A DNA stretch of 64,000 nt from Paraescarpia echinospica (lineage: Eukaryota; Annelida; Polychaeta; Sabellida; Siboglinidae), in the NCBI GenBank assembly GCA_020002185.1, contig CM034534.1:17109156-17173155 (forward strand), given 5' to 3'. Shown here piece after piece: positions 1 to 12,037 of this stretch. Below the pieces are notes generated by a model. The model ran no database searches. It worked only from the letters and a program-made list of their open reading frames with translations, and was not told the origin of the DNA. Both the position numbers and the translations under genes were made by a program. Within the stretch, counting starts at the first letter, position 1. Every line of letters begins with the position of its first letter.

Positions 1-1146
1 AATGATAATAAAGAAGAAACATCTAATAACTGATTTCAAAGATGAATCATTAGAACATTATTTTGTTATGGCACAGCCATTTACTTACTGCCTTGACGTG
101 CAAAATAATATATCTTTAAAAGGAAACAAAAGGCAAATTTGTCGGGTTATGCACCTAAAAGAGTTAATACAAACTAACCATTTGCAACTACAATCATATT
201 TTTTAAATCAGAAGTTTATTCTGGAAATTGTTTTAAATACACAGTGAAACAGTTGCTAAATTTCATGAACTGTGCCATTGTTGGCAGAATATGACGTAAC
301 TGATTCTCTGTACTTTCTAAAGAATTCACATATAGTTTTTCCACAAGTCTGACAGACGACGTCTGTGTGCAAGCGCTAAGTGTTTCGATAGAGGGACATA
401 TTGTTGTGCCTTATGAATATTCCAATTCTTCTTATGATGACAAGAAATGACTTTGTAACTTTGAGAATGACAAGAGTTCCGACTTTATATAAGTCTTCCG
501 TTTCACAGCAAACCTTTTAGTTGCTAAATTTAGAAAAATATATTATTTGGTTGATTGTTTATTGATTATTAGTATTTAATGCAAATTGTACAGTTCACTG
601 TTTGTAGTTCTGATAAATGTATGAGTCCAAATTTATATTGTTTTACGAAGCCATTTATTGATATTTTTCTGCTTGGTCTAAAATTATCATACTCTGTATA
701 CTATAAAATAAATTTATAATAGTACTAATATTTTTACTTTATTTAAACAATGCCAAAAAGAATCATTGTTCCAGTTCACCAGAACTGATATGGTGAAATA
801 TTTCCATAAATATCTCAATTAGTGTATCCTTCACAGTGGAGAATGTATGTTGCAATATGCAAATGCTACTTGTCTTTATCCAGACTCGTGTGTGAGGGAA
901 CTGGAATGAACCCAGTTGGTAAGGCTAGCAGATGCAGGAGTATTTGAGCATTGAATTAAGACTAGCTTACATCCATCCATGGAGCTGCACACAAAAGGCA
1001 GCCATATTTTCATTTTGTAAAACTGCCCCCACAGTGGCGCCCACTGGAGTAGAACAATTCACCACTCGTTTATCTCAGGTAGTCTGGAACAGTTATTGAT
1101 ACTGGTTACTTTATTTTGCACTATTTGTTAACGTATCACTAACGGT
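1..1146. other. AT-rich non-coding DNA upstream of the RNF37-like gene
   Basis: No open frame here shows a recognisable domain. An 81-codon frame at the left edge has no family feature. AATAAA-like motifs near 705-712 could belong to the 3' end of a neighbour, but nothing supports it. The last ~40 bases end in a pyrimidine-containing stretch and an AG just before 1169, which could be the acceptor of a 5'UTR intron of the next gene. Confidence 0.4.
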
Positions 1147-1176
1147 GTGTTTCCGTTTGCCATTGCCAGGTCCGTG

Positions 1177-3213
1177 ATGTCCGTCAACTTCTGCCACTCT
1201 GCCTTTCAGCCGGACATCCGGTGTGACAGGGTGTGCGTCGACGGCTGTGAGGTGACGAATCTGGTGTCCGGCGGAAGTGGCCAGAACTCGCCATTCCTGA
1301 CGGAGTCGTTCATCAAACCACCGGTCAACGTGACCATCCGCTTCCCGTGCAACGTCGACGTGGCGAGGATCGTGTTCAACTCGGCCCACGGCGCCCAGCG
1401 CTCATGCGGGTTCGAGATCTACTCGTACTGCGGCAAGAGGCGGACCTTCTGGCTTCTAGATGACGTACACATGGAACCGGCAGATGACAGCGAGCTCAAG
1501 ATATTCAGCCCCATCGGCAGAGGCACTGACGAAGACGCGAGTGTTTTCTGTTTCGTGAACAAGCGCTACAGAGAGCGTTATGGTGGTGGACATCGTATGT
1601 CATCACGACTCCAACCCTCGTCGACATTATCCGAGTTGTCTTTGGCGCATCACTACCAGAAACATACATCAAGTGTAAGTGAACTGACATTACGCATAAC
1701 ACGTGTTGCAGGCAGTGGGGTCTGCGCAATTCGGTGGCTGGAGATTTGGGGTCAACCCGCCTACTGCTGTCCCGCAGAAGTCGTCGCTAAGATTCAAGCG
1801 CTCAAGGCAGGACTATTCACCCCGCCTCCGGTTGTCAAATCCACCCAACCTGCGGTTTCTGAAAACAGAACTGAAGACGCCACCAGTGACATCCCTCCCG
1901 AGTTCGTGGACCCGATCACGCAGGAGTTGATGTCAGTTCCGGTTTTGCTACCTTCTGGGAACTCGGTCGACCAGTCGACCGTGGATCGGCACGTCGAGGA
2001 GGAGGCGAAGTGGGGGCGAGCGCCGAGCGACCTGTTCACGGGGGTGTCGTTCTCGGCAACATGCAAGCCGGTCCCCAATGCTAGTCTTAAGATGAGGATC
2101 GATAAATTTCTCTTGAGCGGCATGGCTGAAGGGATTCAGGTGACCAGGCGACGACTCGGGGGAGACATGGCCGGGACGCGTCACGCCGCCTCCCGTCTGG
2201 TGGACACTGACAGAAGGCAGGTTAACGGCACTCCAAAGACCGACATAGATAATGAGGCTCCGGCGACATCGAACACGTTTGTTACTGATGGACGTAAGAA
2301 CGCTGCCTTCATCTCTGGCAATACCGGGAATGGACGTAGGACTGGACGGTGTGACTATATCGAGGATATCAAATGTATGACTCCTTGTGAGTATAACAGG
2401 GCGGTTCTACCGTCAACTGGTGACGGGCCGCGCAGAAAACGGACTCGGCGGTCGAGCACGGGTGGAGATGTGACGATAGATTTAACATCAGATGACAGTG
2501 AGAGTCAACGCATGACCGATACAAAGTTGTCAAGAAGGGAACGTGAATCGAGTGACAGTGGAGCCCGCAACCGCGTTAGAACTAAAAACCATCAAGGGAA
2601 GGGAAGAAAACGAACGTGTATAGACGCGGTTCGTTGCGGCAGTAGTGATTCTTCCACATTTGCTGATGTGGCAAGACAACCATCGTCAGGCACTGTGACA
2701 GTTCGTGGAGAGGCCGACGTATTTAGGACTACAAAAACCAAGGACAAATTATCAACACATTTGCAACCCAGAACAACAGCCAGTAGACTGGGAACCAGTG
2801 GTACTCACAAACCTAACCCTTATCACAGGGATGGTTCGGTGGGACCGTTTCTTTCTATCATGCGAATAAATGCAACAACAGAACATCAGAATGCCCGCCC
2901 TGATACCACGGTTGGTCACCAGAAGGCATCACACGAACAAGACGTGGATACAAGCCTCGAGACGGCGCTGACGTCTGCACTGAGTGGTCTGCCGACGTTC
3001 AGTCGCCGAGACCGCATGGCAGCAGATAAAGCAAAGGACAGTGGGTGTTGTGCGTGTGGCGAGGAAGTGAAAGGAACTGTGTTCTACCGATTAGAATGTG
3101 CCCACGTGATATGCCGACACTGTCTTTTGAGTTCGGCGCCATCTGGTGGCGCGGTCGTTTGCGGCATTTGTCGCCGAGAAACGCCCTCGAGCGGAGTATT
3201 GAGAATCCATTGA
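1177..3213 (+). CDS. UBOX5: RNF37/UBOX5-like U-box E3 ubiquitin ligase
   Basis: Predicted 678-residue E3 ubiquitin-protein ligase of the RNF37 (U-box domain-containing 5) family, which is nuclear in vertebrates and works with E2 enzymes in ubiquitin transfer. The open frame begins at 1147, but the ATG at 1177 gives the family-typical N-terminus (VNFC..F.P.I.CD....DG.EV.NL, then FIKPPV.V), so I chose it; an AG at 1167-1168 could end a 5'UTR intron. The conserved N-terminal domain, including RITxVxGxG and RLEIWGQPA-like motifs, spans about residues 1-190. The U-box lies at about 239-312 (FVDPITQELM start). A low-complexity Ser/Arg-rich linker follows, with basic KRTRR and RKR clusters that could be nuclear localisation signals. 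A C-terminal RING-like finger at about 624-665 has CxxC, CxH and CxxC pairs. The whole coding region is one exon. Family assignment is confident; substrates cannot be inferred. Confidence 0.9.
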   Translation: MSVNFCHSAFQPDIRCDRVCVDGCEVTNLVSGGSGQNSPFLTESFIKPPVNVTIRFPCNVDVARIVFNSAHGAQRSCGFEIYSYCGKRRTFWLLDDVHMEPADDSELKIFSPIGRGTDEDASVFCFVNKRYRERYGGGHRMSSRLQPSSTLSELSLAHHYQKHTSSVSELTLRITRVAGSGVCAIRWLEIWGQPAYCCPAEVVAKIQALKAGLFTPPPVVKSTQPAVSENRTEDATSDIPPEFVDPITQELMSVPVLLPSGNSVDQSTVDRHVEEEAKWGRAPSDLFTGVSFSATCKPVPNASLKMRIDKFLLSGMAEGIQVTRRRLGGDMAGTRHAASRLVDTDRRQVNGTPKTDIDNEAPATSNTFVTDGRKNAAFISGNTGNGRRTGRCDYIEDIKCMTPCEYNRAVLPSTGDGPRRKRTRRSSTGGDVTIDLTSDDSESQRMTDTKLSRRERESSDSGARNRVRTKNHQGKGRKRTCIDAVRCGSSDSSTFADVARQPSSGTVTVRGEADVFRTTKTKDKLSTHLQPRTTASRLGTSGTHKPNPYHRDGSVGPFLSIMRINATTEHQNARPDTTVGHQKASHEQDVDTSLETALTSALSGLPTFSRRDRMAADKAKDSGCCACGEEVKGTVFYRLECAHVICRHCLLSSAPSGGAVVCGICRRETPSSGVLRIH

Positions 3214-3285
3214 CACCTGCACTAACTGTATGAAACCTATGTGCTTGTTTCTCCGAATTTGCCGGCGAGTTGTCATGTTTGAATG

Positions 3286-3291
3286 AATAAA
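3286..3291 (+). terminator. Polyadenylation signal of the RNF37-like gene
   Basis: A canonical AATAAA lies 73 bases downstream of the TGA stop, in a short AT-rich 3'UTR. It is the first such hexamer after the stop, so it is the likely cleavage signal. Confidence 0.7.
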
Positions 3292-3433
3292 TACTATTTA
3301 TCACAGTAACATATTCGAGATCAGCACCTAATGACGTCATTGCAACATAACTGTGCACTTATGAGAACATCCATTTAGCTAGCCACGCACGCATGCAAAC
3401 ACACACGCAAATTCATGTACGCACATGCACAAG

Positions 3434-3533
<100 letters not shown>

Positions 3534-3924
3534 GAATACGAAACCCTCAACTAGCTTAATATATGTCAATAAGAACGACTTTTTAAAATGTTAAACATAA
3601 CTTAAATCAAATATAATAAAAGCATAGTACGTGAAGCAAACAATTTTACATCACCAATCATCAATTATTTCAGTAGGTGTAAAGCAACGATTCTGTATGT
3701 ACGGAAGCGGAATGGGGAATACCTCTGTAGTGACGTCACTACTGGGAATTTCCGATTCGTGTGCGGATACGATTCGAATCGCTACACGGAGCGATTCAAT
3801 TTGCGCATCCGCACGACGAAACTCATCCGCCTATGCATGTTTGGAACTACTTATGTTAATTTCCACCGGGCACTATATTAATTGTTTTGCTGCCTGCCGT
3901 ATGCGTACATATGGAATCCTAGCT

Positions 3925-4070
3925 TTAGGTGTATTAGAAAAACAGAGCATATCAAAGGCACACAAGTGAATAAGTCGTTGTGTTTTCTTAAATACATCGC
4001 CTGGTAGATCAATGCTCCAATGAAGCGAATTATCACAGAAAAATGTGAGTGGACCTCGGAGGAGATGCTC
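3925..4070 (+). repeat. Dispersed repeat family R1, copy A
   Basis: Shares an ordered series of blocks with 20465-20665, 44065-44280 and 48820-49012: a GCATATCAA block, a TTGTGTTTTCTTAAATACA block, a GGTAGATCA block, AATGAA, and GAGTGGACCTCGG. No coding potential. Probably a short non-autonomous element of unknown class. Confidence 0.55.
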
Positions 4071-6201
4071 TTACAACAGTCCAAAGTTTAGAACTATAGA
4101 TACCGGTGAACGAATGAGGAAGTCATTTTGGTCAATACCCTCGACGTATTGTGCAATGTCAGTATCTCAACTGAAGCTGCTCCTCACTCAACGCTCGGAT
4201 AGCAGCAGGAAGGGAGGCAAGTTTACATGGACTTTCAGGACCAACTCCTCCAAGATGGTAAGTCATGTTGAAATCATGCAAACAATAATACATAAAAGAA
4301 ACTCAACCTTGAAGATTGGGAGTTGTTCTTCGCTGGTCTTCCGTGCCGTTCCCTTGTACAGGGATGATGTTTGGTTCCAGTATTGCTGTACTGTTCTAGC
4401 TGATAATATCCTCCTCTTCTGTCAGCGGCCCCTTCTCTCCATCTTTCATCTGCGTTTGTCTGTTTAAAATGCATATGCAGGTCTATGCTGAGAAGATCGT
4501 GATATTGACTACGAATAGCCAGACGTGTTTTGCGAGCCTCTTGTACAGTGTACACTTAACCAGTGGAAAACGTAAGAAATTAAGCTCTACAAAAACGATC
4601 AAATTATCACTGCACGAAGTTCATTAACAAACCTAACGCTTCTCTTCGAAGAAACTGCACAAAAGAATGAGGTGATGATCTCATATATTTCAACCGGCTT
4701 GCACGGCGACAGTAAAGGAGGTGATCTTAAAGCGATCTTCACTGTTTACCAGTCGATGCGTCTTGTGCGCGTTATATAATAGGTCACAATGCGTATCGCA
4801 CGCACCACAATAAAAACCTAGAACAAAAGTTAGAAATCAATTGCGACTCCTGTTGCGTCATGCTGCAATAAAACTAGTCACCAACTTGATGATGGCAAAG
4901 TTGTGGTCGAAAAAAAATTATTAGGCATGTACAGGTAGTTTGTAAAAGTTGAACACAATGCTTCAGACGACACTTTGTGTCACGCTGATTGAGCAGGACA
5001 ATTGACACGAAATGTTCTCTTAAAACTGAACACTCTGAACAACTCCAAACGTTTCGGAGCTTACATGGCTTGGCTCCGTCACACCAGATGGACCTGCTAT
5101 CTTGACCCCAGCCTACTTGCTACGCTCCGCCGACGCTCACCTCCTGGAGGTTCCGTGGTGCACGCTTTGTACTCAACAAGGCGGCAAAGCTTTTTCATGC
5201 GCAACGCCATGCTTCTGTAACAGTCGGCCTCTTGCCATGCGTGCTGTACAGACGGCCACAATAATTGTGGTCAAGAAGTAACTGGAGAAGCTTCTTTTTA
5301 AACTTGTTTTTTCACCTTTAAAGTAGGGGGTGGTCTTAGTGCAAATATGTCATGGAACCCCCACTAAAATATGGAGATAGTCTTTCGTAGTGGGAAAATA
5401 GCAATGATTGATCAACTGGTCGATTTTAACCCCCACGTACATACCCCTTAAACTTGAGACCCCTCAAAATGCATTTTCACCTAGAAAATGAACTAAGAAA
5501 ATCAGCACAAAAATAATTTTAATTACTTGTACTCTTGTACTAGACATGTAGTTACACACAATAAACATTGTGTAGACGCAGTAGTGGTAGATTATTGCTA
5601 TGCTATAATGTATGCTAGTAATGTTCAAAGTGAGAGTCACTACTGAAACTAGGACACTAGGCCATATACCTGGTTGGTGTAAGTGTCGTAAATGAGTAAC
5701 TACTTTTATTGACTCAGGATGACATCCATAGCCTGGCTAAATTCATTCAGAGTGACCGCTGCATTCGAACTGATGTTGTTGTGTGTACGGCTGTGGAGAA
5801 GTTAGAATCGCGTATAGTCCTGGTGCTGATTTCCAAAAGGGCCTTAAACAGGAGTTGGCTGCACCCCCCGCCAACATAGGTTTCTTGATATTTACTTTTT
5901 AATTGAACTATAAACTAATAATTTTCAAACATTAACCAAAAATTAAGGTGTCCGTTCTAAAAAAAAACCGGCATTTATCACGAGTGGTTGGCAAAAATTC
6001 ACAGAAATAGCTAAAATCACAAAATATCCCCTAAATAAAATAATTTTAGTTGAATCTCGTTATAAATATTCACAGGTAGATACATAAGTGGATGTACAAC
6101 AGCAATGTAACACAAAATGTTTAACTTTCAATTATTAGTATGATGCGTTCGATAATTTTGTGTAAAAATGTATCACTTTTTTCATTAAATCTATTCGCGT
6201 A

Positions 6202-8705
6202 AATAATAATAAAATTAAAATAAATAAATATACTTATATAGCGCCAACTCTAGTTAGAAACTATTCAAGGCGCTTTACATGTAAAATAGTAATACATCCA
6301 AAAAGTAATTAATTAAATAAAAAAATGATATTAAAAAAAGTATCTTTAAATATTAGTATTATCTTGTCATATAAACAAAAGATAATTGATAAAAGCTTAA
6401 TGCCAAGTCTAAAAATCACAATAGCAGTTAAAATTGATTAAAAGAGAGTGTTTAAAGGTGCTCTTAAAAGTCTCAGTGTTCATTACATGCATTGAAAACA
6501 AGCAGATCCGGGACTGCTGCGGCTGCTGGGGTTAAATATCGATTAAAATAGAGTGTTTTTAATGCGCTTTTAAAAGCTACTACACTGTTTAGTTCACGCA
6601 TTGATGTGGGTAAATCGTTCCAGAGGTCCGTAGCTGCTGCCATAAAGCTCGCGTCTCCGACTTCGCATCTTGTTCGCGGTCTCGCAAGTTGACGATTTCC
6701 CGCTGACCGAAGGGACCTGGTGGGCACGTACAGGCAGACAAACTCGCTCAGGTACACGGGCCCACACTTGTTGACAGCTCTGTGCACGAATACCAGGACC
6801 TTGAAACGAACGCGTTCTCGTACCGGCAGCCAATGTAAGTCTTGGAGCACTGGCGTGATGCTTGCGTATTTGGGCACTCGCACGATCATTCTGGCTGCAG
6901 AGTTTTGGACACGCTGTAACCGTACAAAGTTCTTGTCTATGGTGCCGTACAGGAGGGAGTTGCAGTAGTCGAGTCCTGATGTCACCAATGCGTTGACTAC
7001 TCTCTCCCTCGTCTGTCTTGGCAGGAACTTGTTGATTTGGCTGATGTGATGTAGGTGGAAATAGCAGGACCGGATAATCGCTGATGTGTTGGCAGACATG
7101 TCCATATGACAGTCTAAGACGGCACCAAGGTCTTTAATCTGATATACAGCTCGGATGAGAGAACCACCAACATTGATGCTGAGATCGTTTACTAACTTCT
7201 TTGCAGAAACTGGGACAATCGGAAGGAACTCGGTTTTCTGGTCGTTCAGTTTGAGGTAATTAGAGGTCAGCCACTCCCGAATATCCATGACGCAGGCTTC
7301 AAGACGCTGTAGGGCCTCGAGTAATGCCGTAGGATTAAGCGCAAACGCATGCATCAGCTGCAGGTCATCAGCATAACGATGAAACGTTAAACCGTGCCTT
7401 CTGATGACATCGCCGACTGGTTGTACATACAGAGAGAACAGTACAGGTCCAAGGACGGATCCCTGCGGCACTCCTGTTTTAAGAATGTGATGTTCAGATG
7501 CACTTTGGCCAATTACAACACGCTGCTTGCGGTCTTGCAGATATGATTCCATCCACTGGAGGGCGTAACCTTGAATACCATAGCGCGTGCTGAGCCGATT
7601 GAGTAGAGTAGTGTGGTCAATCGTGTCAAAAGCTGAACTCAGGTCAAGAAGCACGAGCAGAGTGCCTTCTTTGCGATTCAAGGCCACCCGGACATCACTG
7701 CAGACTTTCAACAATGCGGTTTCTGTAGAGTGAAGCTTTTTGTATGCCGACTGAAAAGGTTCATTCATATCTTGTGAGTCAAGATGATCAGACAATCGCT
7801 GTGCTACTATCTTCTCAATAACCTTGGACAGATGAGACAGATTGCTGACAGGTCTGTAGTTATGTAGCACGTCACGGTCCAGAGATGGCTTCTTCAATAA
7901 TGGACGAACACGAGCCTCCTTTAAGGACGCTGACACTGTTCCTTCTTCAAATGACTTGTTGGTAATAGCGGTAATAACTGGTACCAATGATGACAGGCAC
8001 TGCTGAATTTGTTTGCCTGGCAGAGGATCGAGTTGGCAGCTCTTTGTTAATCCAGACACAATCTTGTGTATCTCCTCTTCCGATGTTGGCACGAGCAAAA
8101 CGAGAGGTTCATTGAAACATGTCTTCTCTCTCACTGGTGAGTTTGAGCGGTACATCGTTTCTAACTCTGCCCGAATCTGTTGCACTTTGTTAGTGAAGTA
8201 TTGCGCGAACTTACTGCAACCATCATCAGTGGATTCAAAGTCCGGATAAATGTTCTTCTGTTCAGCCCCGAGGGACCTCACGAGCCGGAACATCGATTTG
8301 TTGTCAGCTCTCTGCAGAGTGTCTTGATAGCTATGCAAACTGTCGAAGCATTGCGGGCTTCGACATAGAGCTGCCGGTGAACTTCGAGTTTGGTCGTCCT
8401 CCAACGATGTTCACACTGGCGTTTCTTCTCTCTAGCCTTCTTCACCTTTCTGTTGTACCATGGACATGGCTTAGTCCCTCTCCTCACTCTGTTCTTGATT
8501 GGAGCGTGTCTGTCCAAGACCGTACGCAATACTGTATCGTAGATGTTAACCATGTCTGGCGTGCTTTCTGGGTGTCTATGTAGAATTTGTTCGCACTGGT
8601 AGGCGATATCTTCCCGAAAAAGATCAATTTGGAAGTGGCGGAAGTCACGTACAAGGATGGCAGTGGGAAGAGTTAATGGCCTGCTCACCGCCAGCACACA
8701 GTCAA
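6202..8705 (-). mobile_element. L2-clade LINE, 5'-truncated, inserted in the left TIR
   Basis: Minus-strand non-LTR retrotransposon flanked by a 5-bp duplication GCGTA (6197-6201 and 8706-8710), which marks a clean insertion. The 3' end, at the low-coordinate side, has an L2-like tail: an AAAGCGCCTT block, a GCGCTATATAAG block and an AT-rich run of ATT repeats. The 5' part of the endonuclease is missing, so it is 5'-truncated. It is younger than the transposon it interrupts. Confidence 0.85.
6473..8705 (-). pseudogene. L2-type reverse transcriptase ORF2, truncated and frameshifted
   Basis: Two overlapping minus-strand frames encode one broken polyprotein. The 5' frame (to about 8278) covers the endonuclease-RT linker, with motifs such as VLDRHAPIK and PWYN. 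The long frame (8404 to 6473, 643 codons) carries the full RT: LLVLLDLSSAFDTIDH, GVPQGSVLGP, the catalytic RYADD and LNDQKTEF. It is followed by the L2-typical C-terminal region (SGLDYCNSLL, LQRVQNSAAR, LHWLPVRERV.FK). A frameshift lies between 8360 and 8404, and the endonuclease domain is lost. The protein would copy LINE RNA into DNA by target-primed reverse transcription; this copy cannot do so by itself. Confidence 0.88.
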
Positions 8706-9342
8706 GCGTAGTGCTTCCGTTTATTCCACACTCATACCCATAGTATATTGACTCGATCATTTCATATCAGTATGTTTCAATATCCACGTACTATTACTTA
8801 GAAAAAGAACTGGCGAGAAATATTCAATATTAATGAAGATATCATCATATATATAGATCTACCCCCTAAATCGAGAAAATGGCGGGAAATGACAAAACGT
8901 CACACAGTATGCTCTAAATCAACTATTTATTTTCTAATCATCTTATAGTCTCACGTAGTTGGTCATAGCATAATGCAAAGCAATTTTTTACCACCAATCA
9001 GGTGTATACATTTAACCTTTCGCCAATATAAGATATGAAATACACAGTTTTTCATCGACATACGGTGAACGGAATCACATACGTTACAACATAATGCTTG
9101 ACATAAAATTACATATCAACAGACCAGGTGTCTATGTTTATATGGTCAATAACTTCGACATACTGAACGAATAATTGTTATTTGTTATGTTTGAACAATT
9201 ATGTAGACATTTCAGTAACCCTACCCCCTTATCGAACAAAACCACAAAGTCCTTTCAGAGTGGGCATAGCTCACGTTGTTTTCGTATAAAAGACTTTCAG
9301 TGTGATTACATACATTTCTGGCTGACATGTATTTAATAACAT

Positions 9343-10722
9343 GTGCTGTGCGACACATTGAGACATGCATCACAAAATGGATTAACCCATTTCAAACAGA
9401 TGATAAACTCTGTCATCTGGCTTCTGGAAGAAATGCAACAACTGTTGGAAGCACACGCAAAGGGAGAGGAAGCTGTCAGGGAATTTGTTCATGAGAGATT
9501 GGACACAGATGGACAAAAGGACTTCTATGTGCCAGTACCAAAGATGAGACTGAAAACCTTTAAATCTTTGGATATGGGTAAACCACACAAGAAACAAACT
9601 TCTGTCTTGAGATCAACCCGTGCACTGTTCGGACGATTCTTGGTAATCAGCTAGAGTAGAAACATATCTTTGCCAGAACTCTTCAAATATTTCTTGGGAC
9701 CAGTACCGCTTGCTATTGCAACACCTGAGGGAAACTTGGTCAAGACTGTCAAAGCATCCCTGCTGAAGGAACTGGAGAAGGATGCTACTGCTGTTGATGT
9801 AGTACCCTGTGGCAGCACTTGGATTGTCGATGCGATGGAAATCCTGCACGCACTCAAGGTAGACATAACAATGACATACAGGGACTTGGGACATCTTATC
9901 TTCAACACAATTGTAAGAGGTGTTGGAATGTCTTCACGGGTTGACTGGGTGGTGGACACATATCCCGAAATTTCGATCAAGAATCCGGAGAGAGATCGCC
10001 GTACGACGTCTACAGCAGGGTTGCTGGCAATAACCATTACGTCGGAGAAACAAAGAATTGACCACCAGTTCAAAAAGTCACTTCGAAGTGCACAATTCAA
10101 GAAAGAACTATCACAATTTCTTCTGGATACGTGGCAGCAACCAGTGTATGCACCAGAATTGAGTAGTCGGTCTCTTTATGTGACTAACGGAGAAGAGTGT
10201 CACTTGCTCCAAGTAGCGATGACTGACAGAAATCATGTGACCACGACACCAGTTCCTGAGCTTAGCTGTAACCACGAAGAAGCAGATAGCCGCCTTCTTC
10301 TTCACGCCTCTCATGCGGCTGAACGTGGTTCTAACACAGTGGTTCTCAGGTCACCTGATAGCGATGTAGCCGTAATAGCAGTTGGAATTAGTCATTCAGT
10401 TCCAGCTACAATGCTATTTAACACTGGGACACAACAGCGGAAGAGAAACATCAATATCACTCAAATTGGATCTACCATCGGACCAGACATGTGTGGAGCC
10501 CTGATTGGCTATCACGCATTTAGTGGTTGTGACTCAACCAGCGCGTTTGTTGGTCACGGTAAAGCAAAAGGCTACAAACTGCTATGTGAGCACCGTTCCT
10601 TCAGAAGTACCATGGCCAAACTTGGCAAATCCTTTGTCGCCGATAAGGAGCTGTTGCAGGAAGGTGAAGCGGCAGTGTGCGCCCTGTTTGGGCAATTACA
10701 AGAGTTTGATGTGAACAGATTG
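9343..10722 (+). pseudogene. PIN/FEN1-like transposon protein, N-terminal part
   Basis: One frame open from 9343 except for a TAG at 9652-9654, probably a mutated Gln codon; the frame resumes directly and runs to the LINE insertion point. Motifs known from a widespread uncharacterised metazoan repeat family are visible: VHERL, ALFGRFLV, GPVPLAIATP, an acidic RVDWVVDTY segment, SIKNPER, CNHEEADSRLL (about 10267-10299), SPDSDVAV and GCDSTSAFVGHGK. The clustered acidic residues (HEEAD, SPDSDV, GCDSTS) resemble the metal-binding centre of PIN/FEN1-type nucleases, so a structure-specific nuclease role is plausible. Function is inferred. The frame continues at 12038 after the LINE. Confidence 0.7.
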
Positions 10723-12033
10723 AATGAATGAACGTTTATTCAGAACATTGATAACAATATATATACAAGACAAGACAACCAAACAAGTTTAACTATAATA
10801 CAAGTGAGAATATACAATGTTTGAAGGGGGTAAATACGAAGTCATTGACTTTTGTGTAAATTTACCCCTGACATATATTTTTATATAATTATATACATGT
10901 ATGTATACACACATATACATACATATACACACATACATACGTACATGTATATTGAGACATCAATATTATATTAATTGAATTTGCTATTCATCTAACTATC
11001 TAGCTACAATAATTGAAAACATGTAATGGAATATGTGTATATTCAACATTTAAAGTATGTAATAAGTACACATCTTTACACATATTATAGTTTCCTCAAT
11101 GGCATGATTATATGTGTGTATCATTTTGTTAAGATTTCCACAACCAGATATTTCTAAAATAAACGGTTCTTGCATTTATGCTTAAATTCAGTAATAGTAT
11201 TAGTAGTTTTTAAATGACCACATAGAGAATTCCATAATTGCACTCCCTTTACACAAAGAGACATTGATCGCATGGTAGAACAAACTCTCTGTCGTTCTAA
11301 GTCACGATTAGCTCGCATTGAGTATGCTATTTCCCGTCCAGTAAACAAACACTGAATATTTGATAGCAAACAGCTGTAGTAAGCTTTGTACATAAATAAT
11401 GATGTTTTCAGTTCTATAATATCTGGAAATTTTAGAACATGTCATTGTTGGAAAAGTGAGTTTGTATGATCCAACCGTCTTGCACCAAATATAATGCGGA
11501 TTACTCTTTTTTTGTAATAAGAATATACAGTTAGTATTTGTTGGGTTTCCCCATATCTCTGCACAGTAATTTAAATACGGCAAAAAGAGAGAACTGTATA
11601 GAATACGTCTAGTATTTCTATCAAGTAGATGACTGCATCTATGCATTATAGCAGTACTTTTTGAAAGCTTTGATTGTACGTATTTTATATCAGCTTTCCA
11701 ATTTAGTAGATCATCAATAAACACACCCAAAAACTTGGTGACCCTTACTCTTCCAATATTAACATTTCGTATTTTTATGTTAACTTCTTTGTTGAGCATA
11801 CGATTTCCAAATAACATATAGTTGGTTTTATATATGTTCAGAGTTAATTTATTTACTGCAAACCATGTATACATTTGGTCCAGTACGTTACATACTGTTT
11901 CGTTTAGTTTATTGATGTTATTATTTGCATAAAAGATATTAGTATCGTCTGCAAAGAGAATGTATTTTACTAGATTAGATATGTTACACATATCATTAAC
12001 GTATGATATGTGTAACATATCTAATCTAGTAAA
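10723..12033 (-). mobile_element. AT-rich LINE inserted in the transposon ORF, with 5' foldback
   Basis: Minus-strand LINE fragment. Its RT covers the catalytic motif FADDTNIFY, LTLNIYKTNYMLF, VTKFLGVFIDD and a C-terminal LWNSL motif, in two frames (12050-11308 and 11393-11154). Its 3' end carries (TTCA)-type repeats near 10723-10735. ATTG occurs on both sides (10719-10722 and 12034-12037). Removing 10723 through the second ATTG restores the host ORF in frame. The 5' end is a 33-bp perfect inverted repeat (see separate entry). The clade is uncertain; it is similar to the AT-rich LINE at 35060-38000. Confidence 0.8.
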
Positions 12034-12035
12034 AT
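11964..12035. repeat. 33-bp perfect inverted repeat at the 5' end of the nested LINE
   Basis: Bases 11964-11996 and 12003-12035 are perfect reverse complements around the 6-base loop TAACGT. The outer arm ends at the insertion junction with the transposon ORF, so the LINE's truncated 5' end is followed by an inverted copy of its own last 33 bases. This resembles snapback or twin-priming products of target-primed reverse transcription. Confidence 0.85.
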
Positions 12036-12037
12036 TG

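Larger units (their letters stand above)
5864..9341 (+). repeat. Left ~0.95-kb TIR, split by an L2 LINE
   Basis: The two pieces, 5864-6201 and about 8711-9341, together match the reverse complement of 12647-13600. Where I compared them base by base, only scattered substitutions and small indels were seen. Continuity across the LINE is clear because the right TIR runs uninterrupted through the corresponding point near 13285. Confidence 0.85.

Noticed and set aside
3631..5220. Plus-strand frames of 112, 140 and 72 codons as possible small genes
   Set aside because: No start context, domain, repeat family or codon pattern separates them from chance frames, and one overlaps the R1 dispersed repeat.
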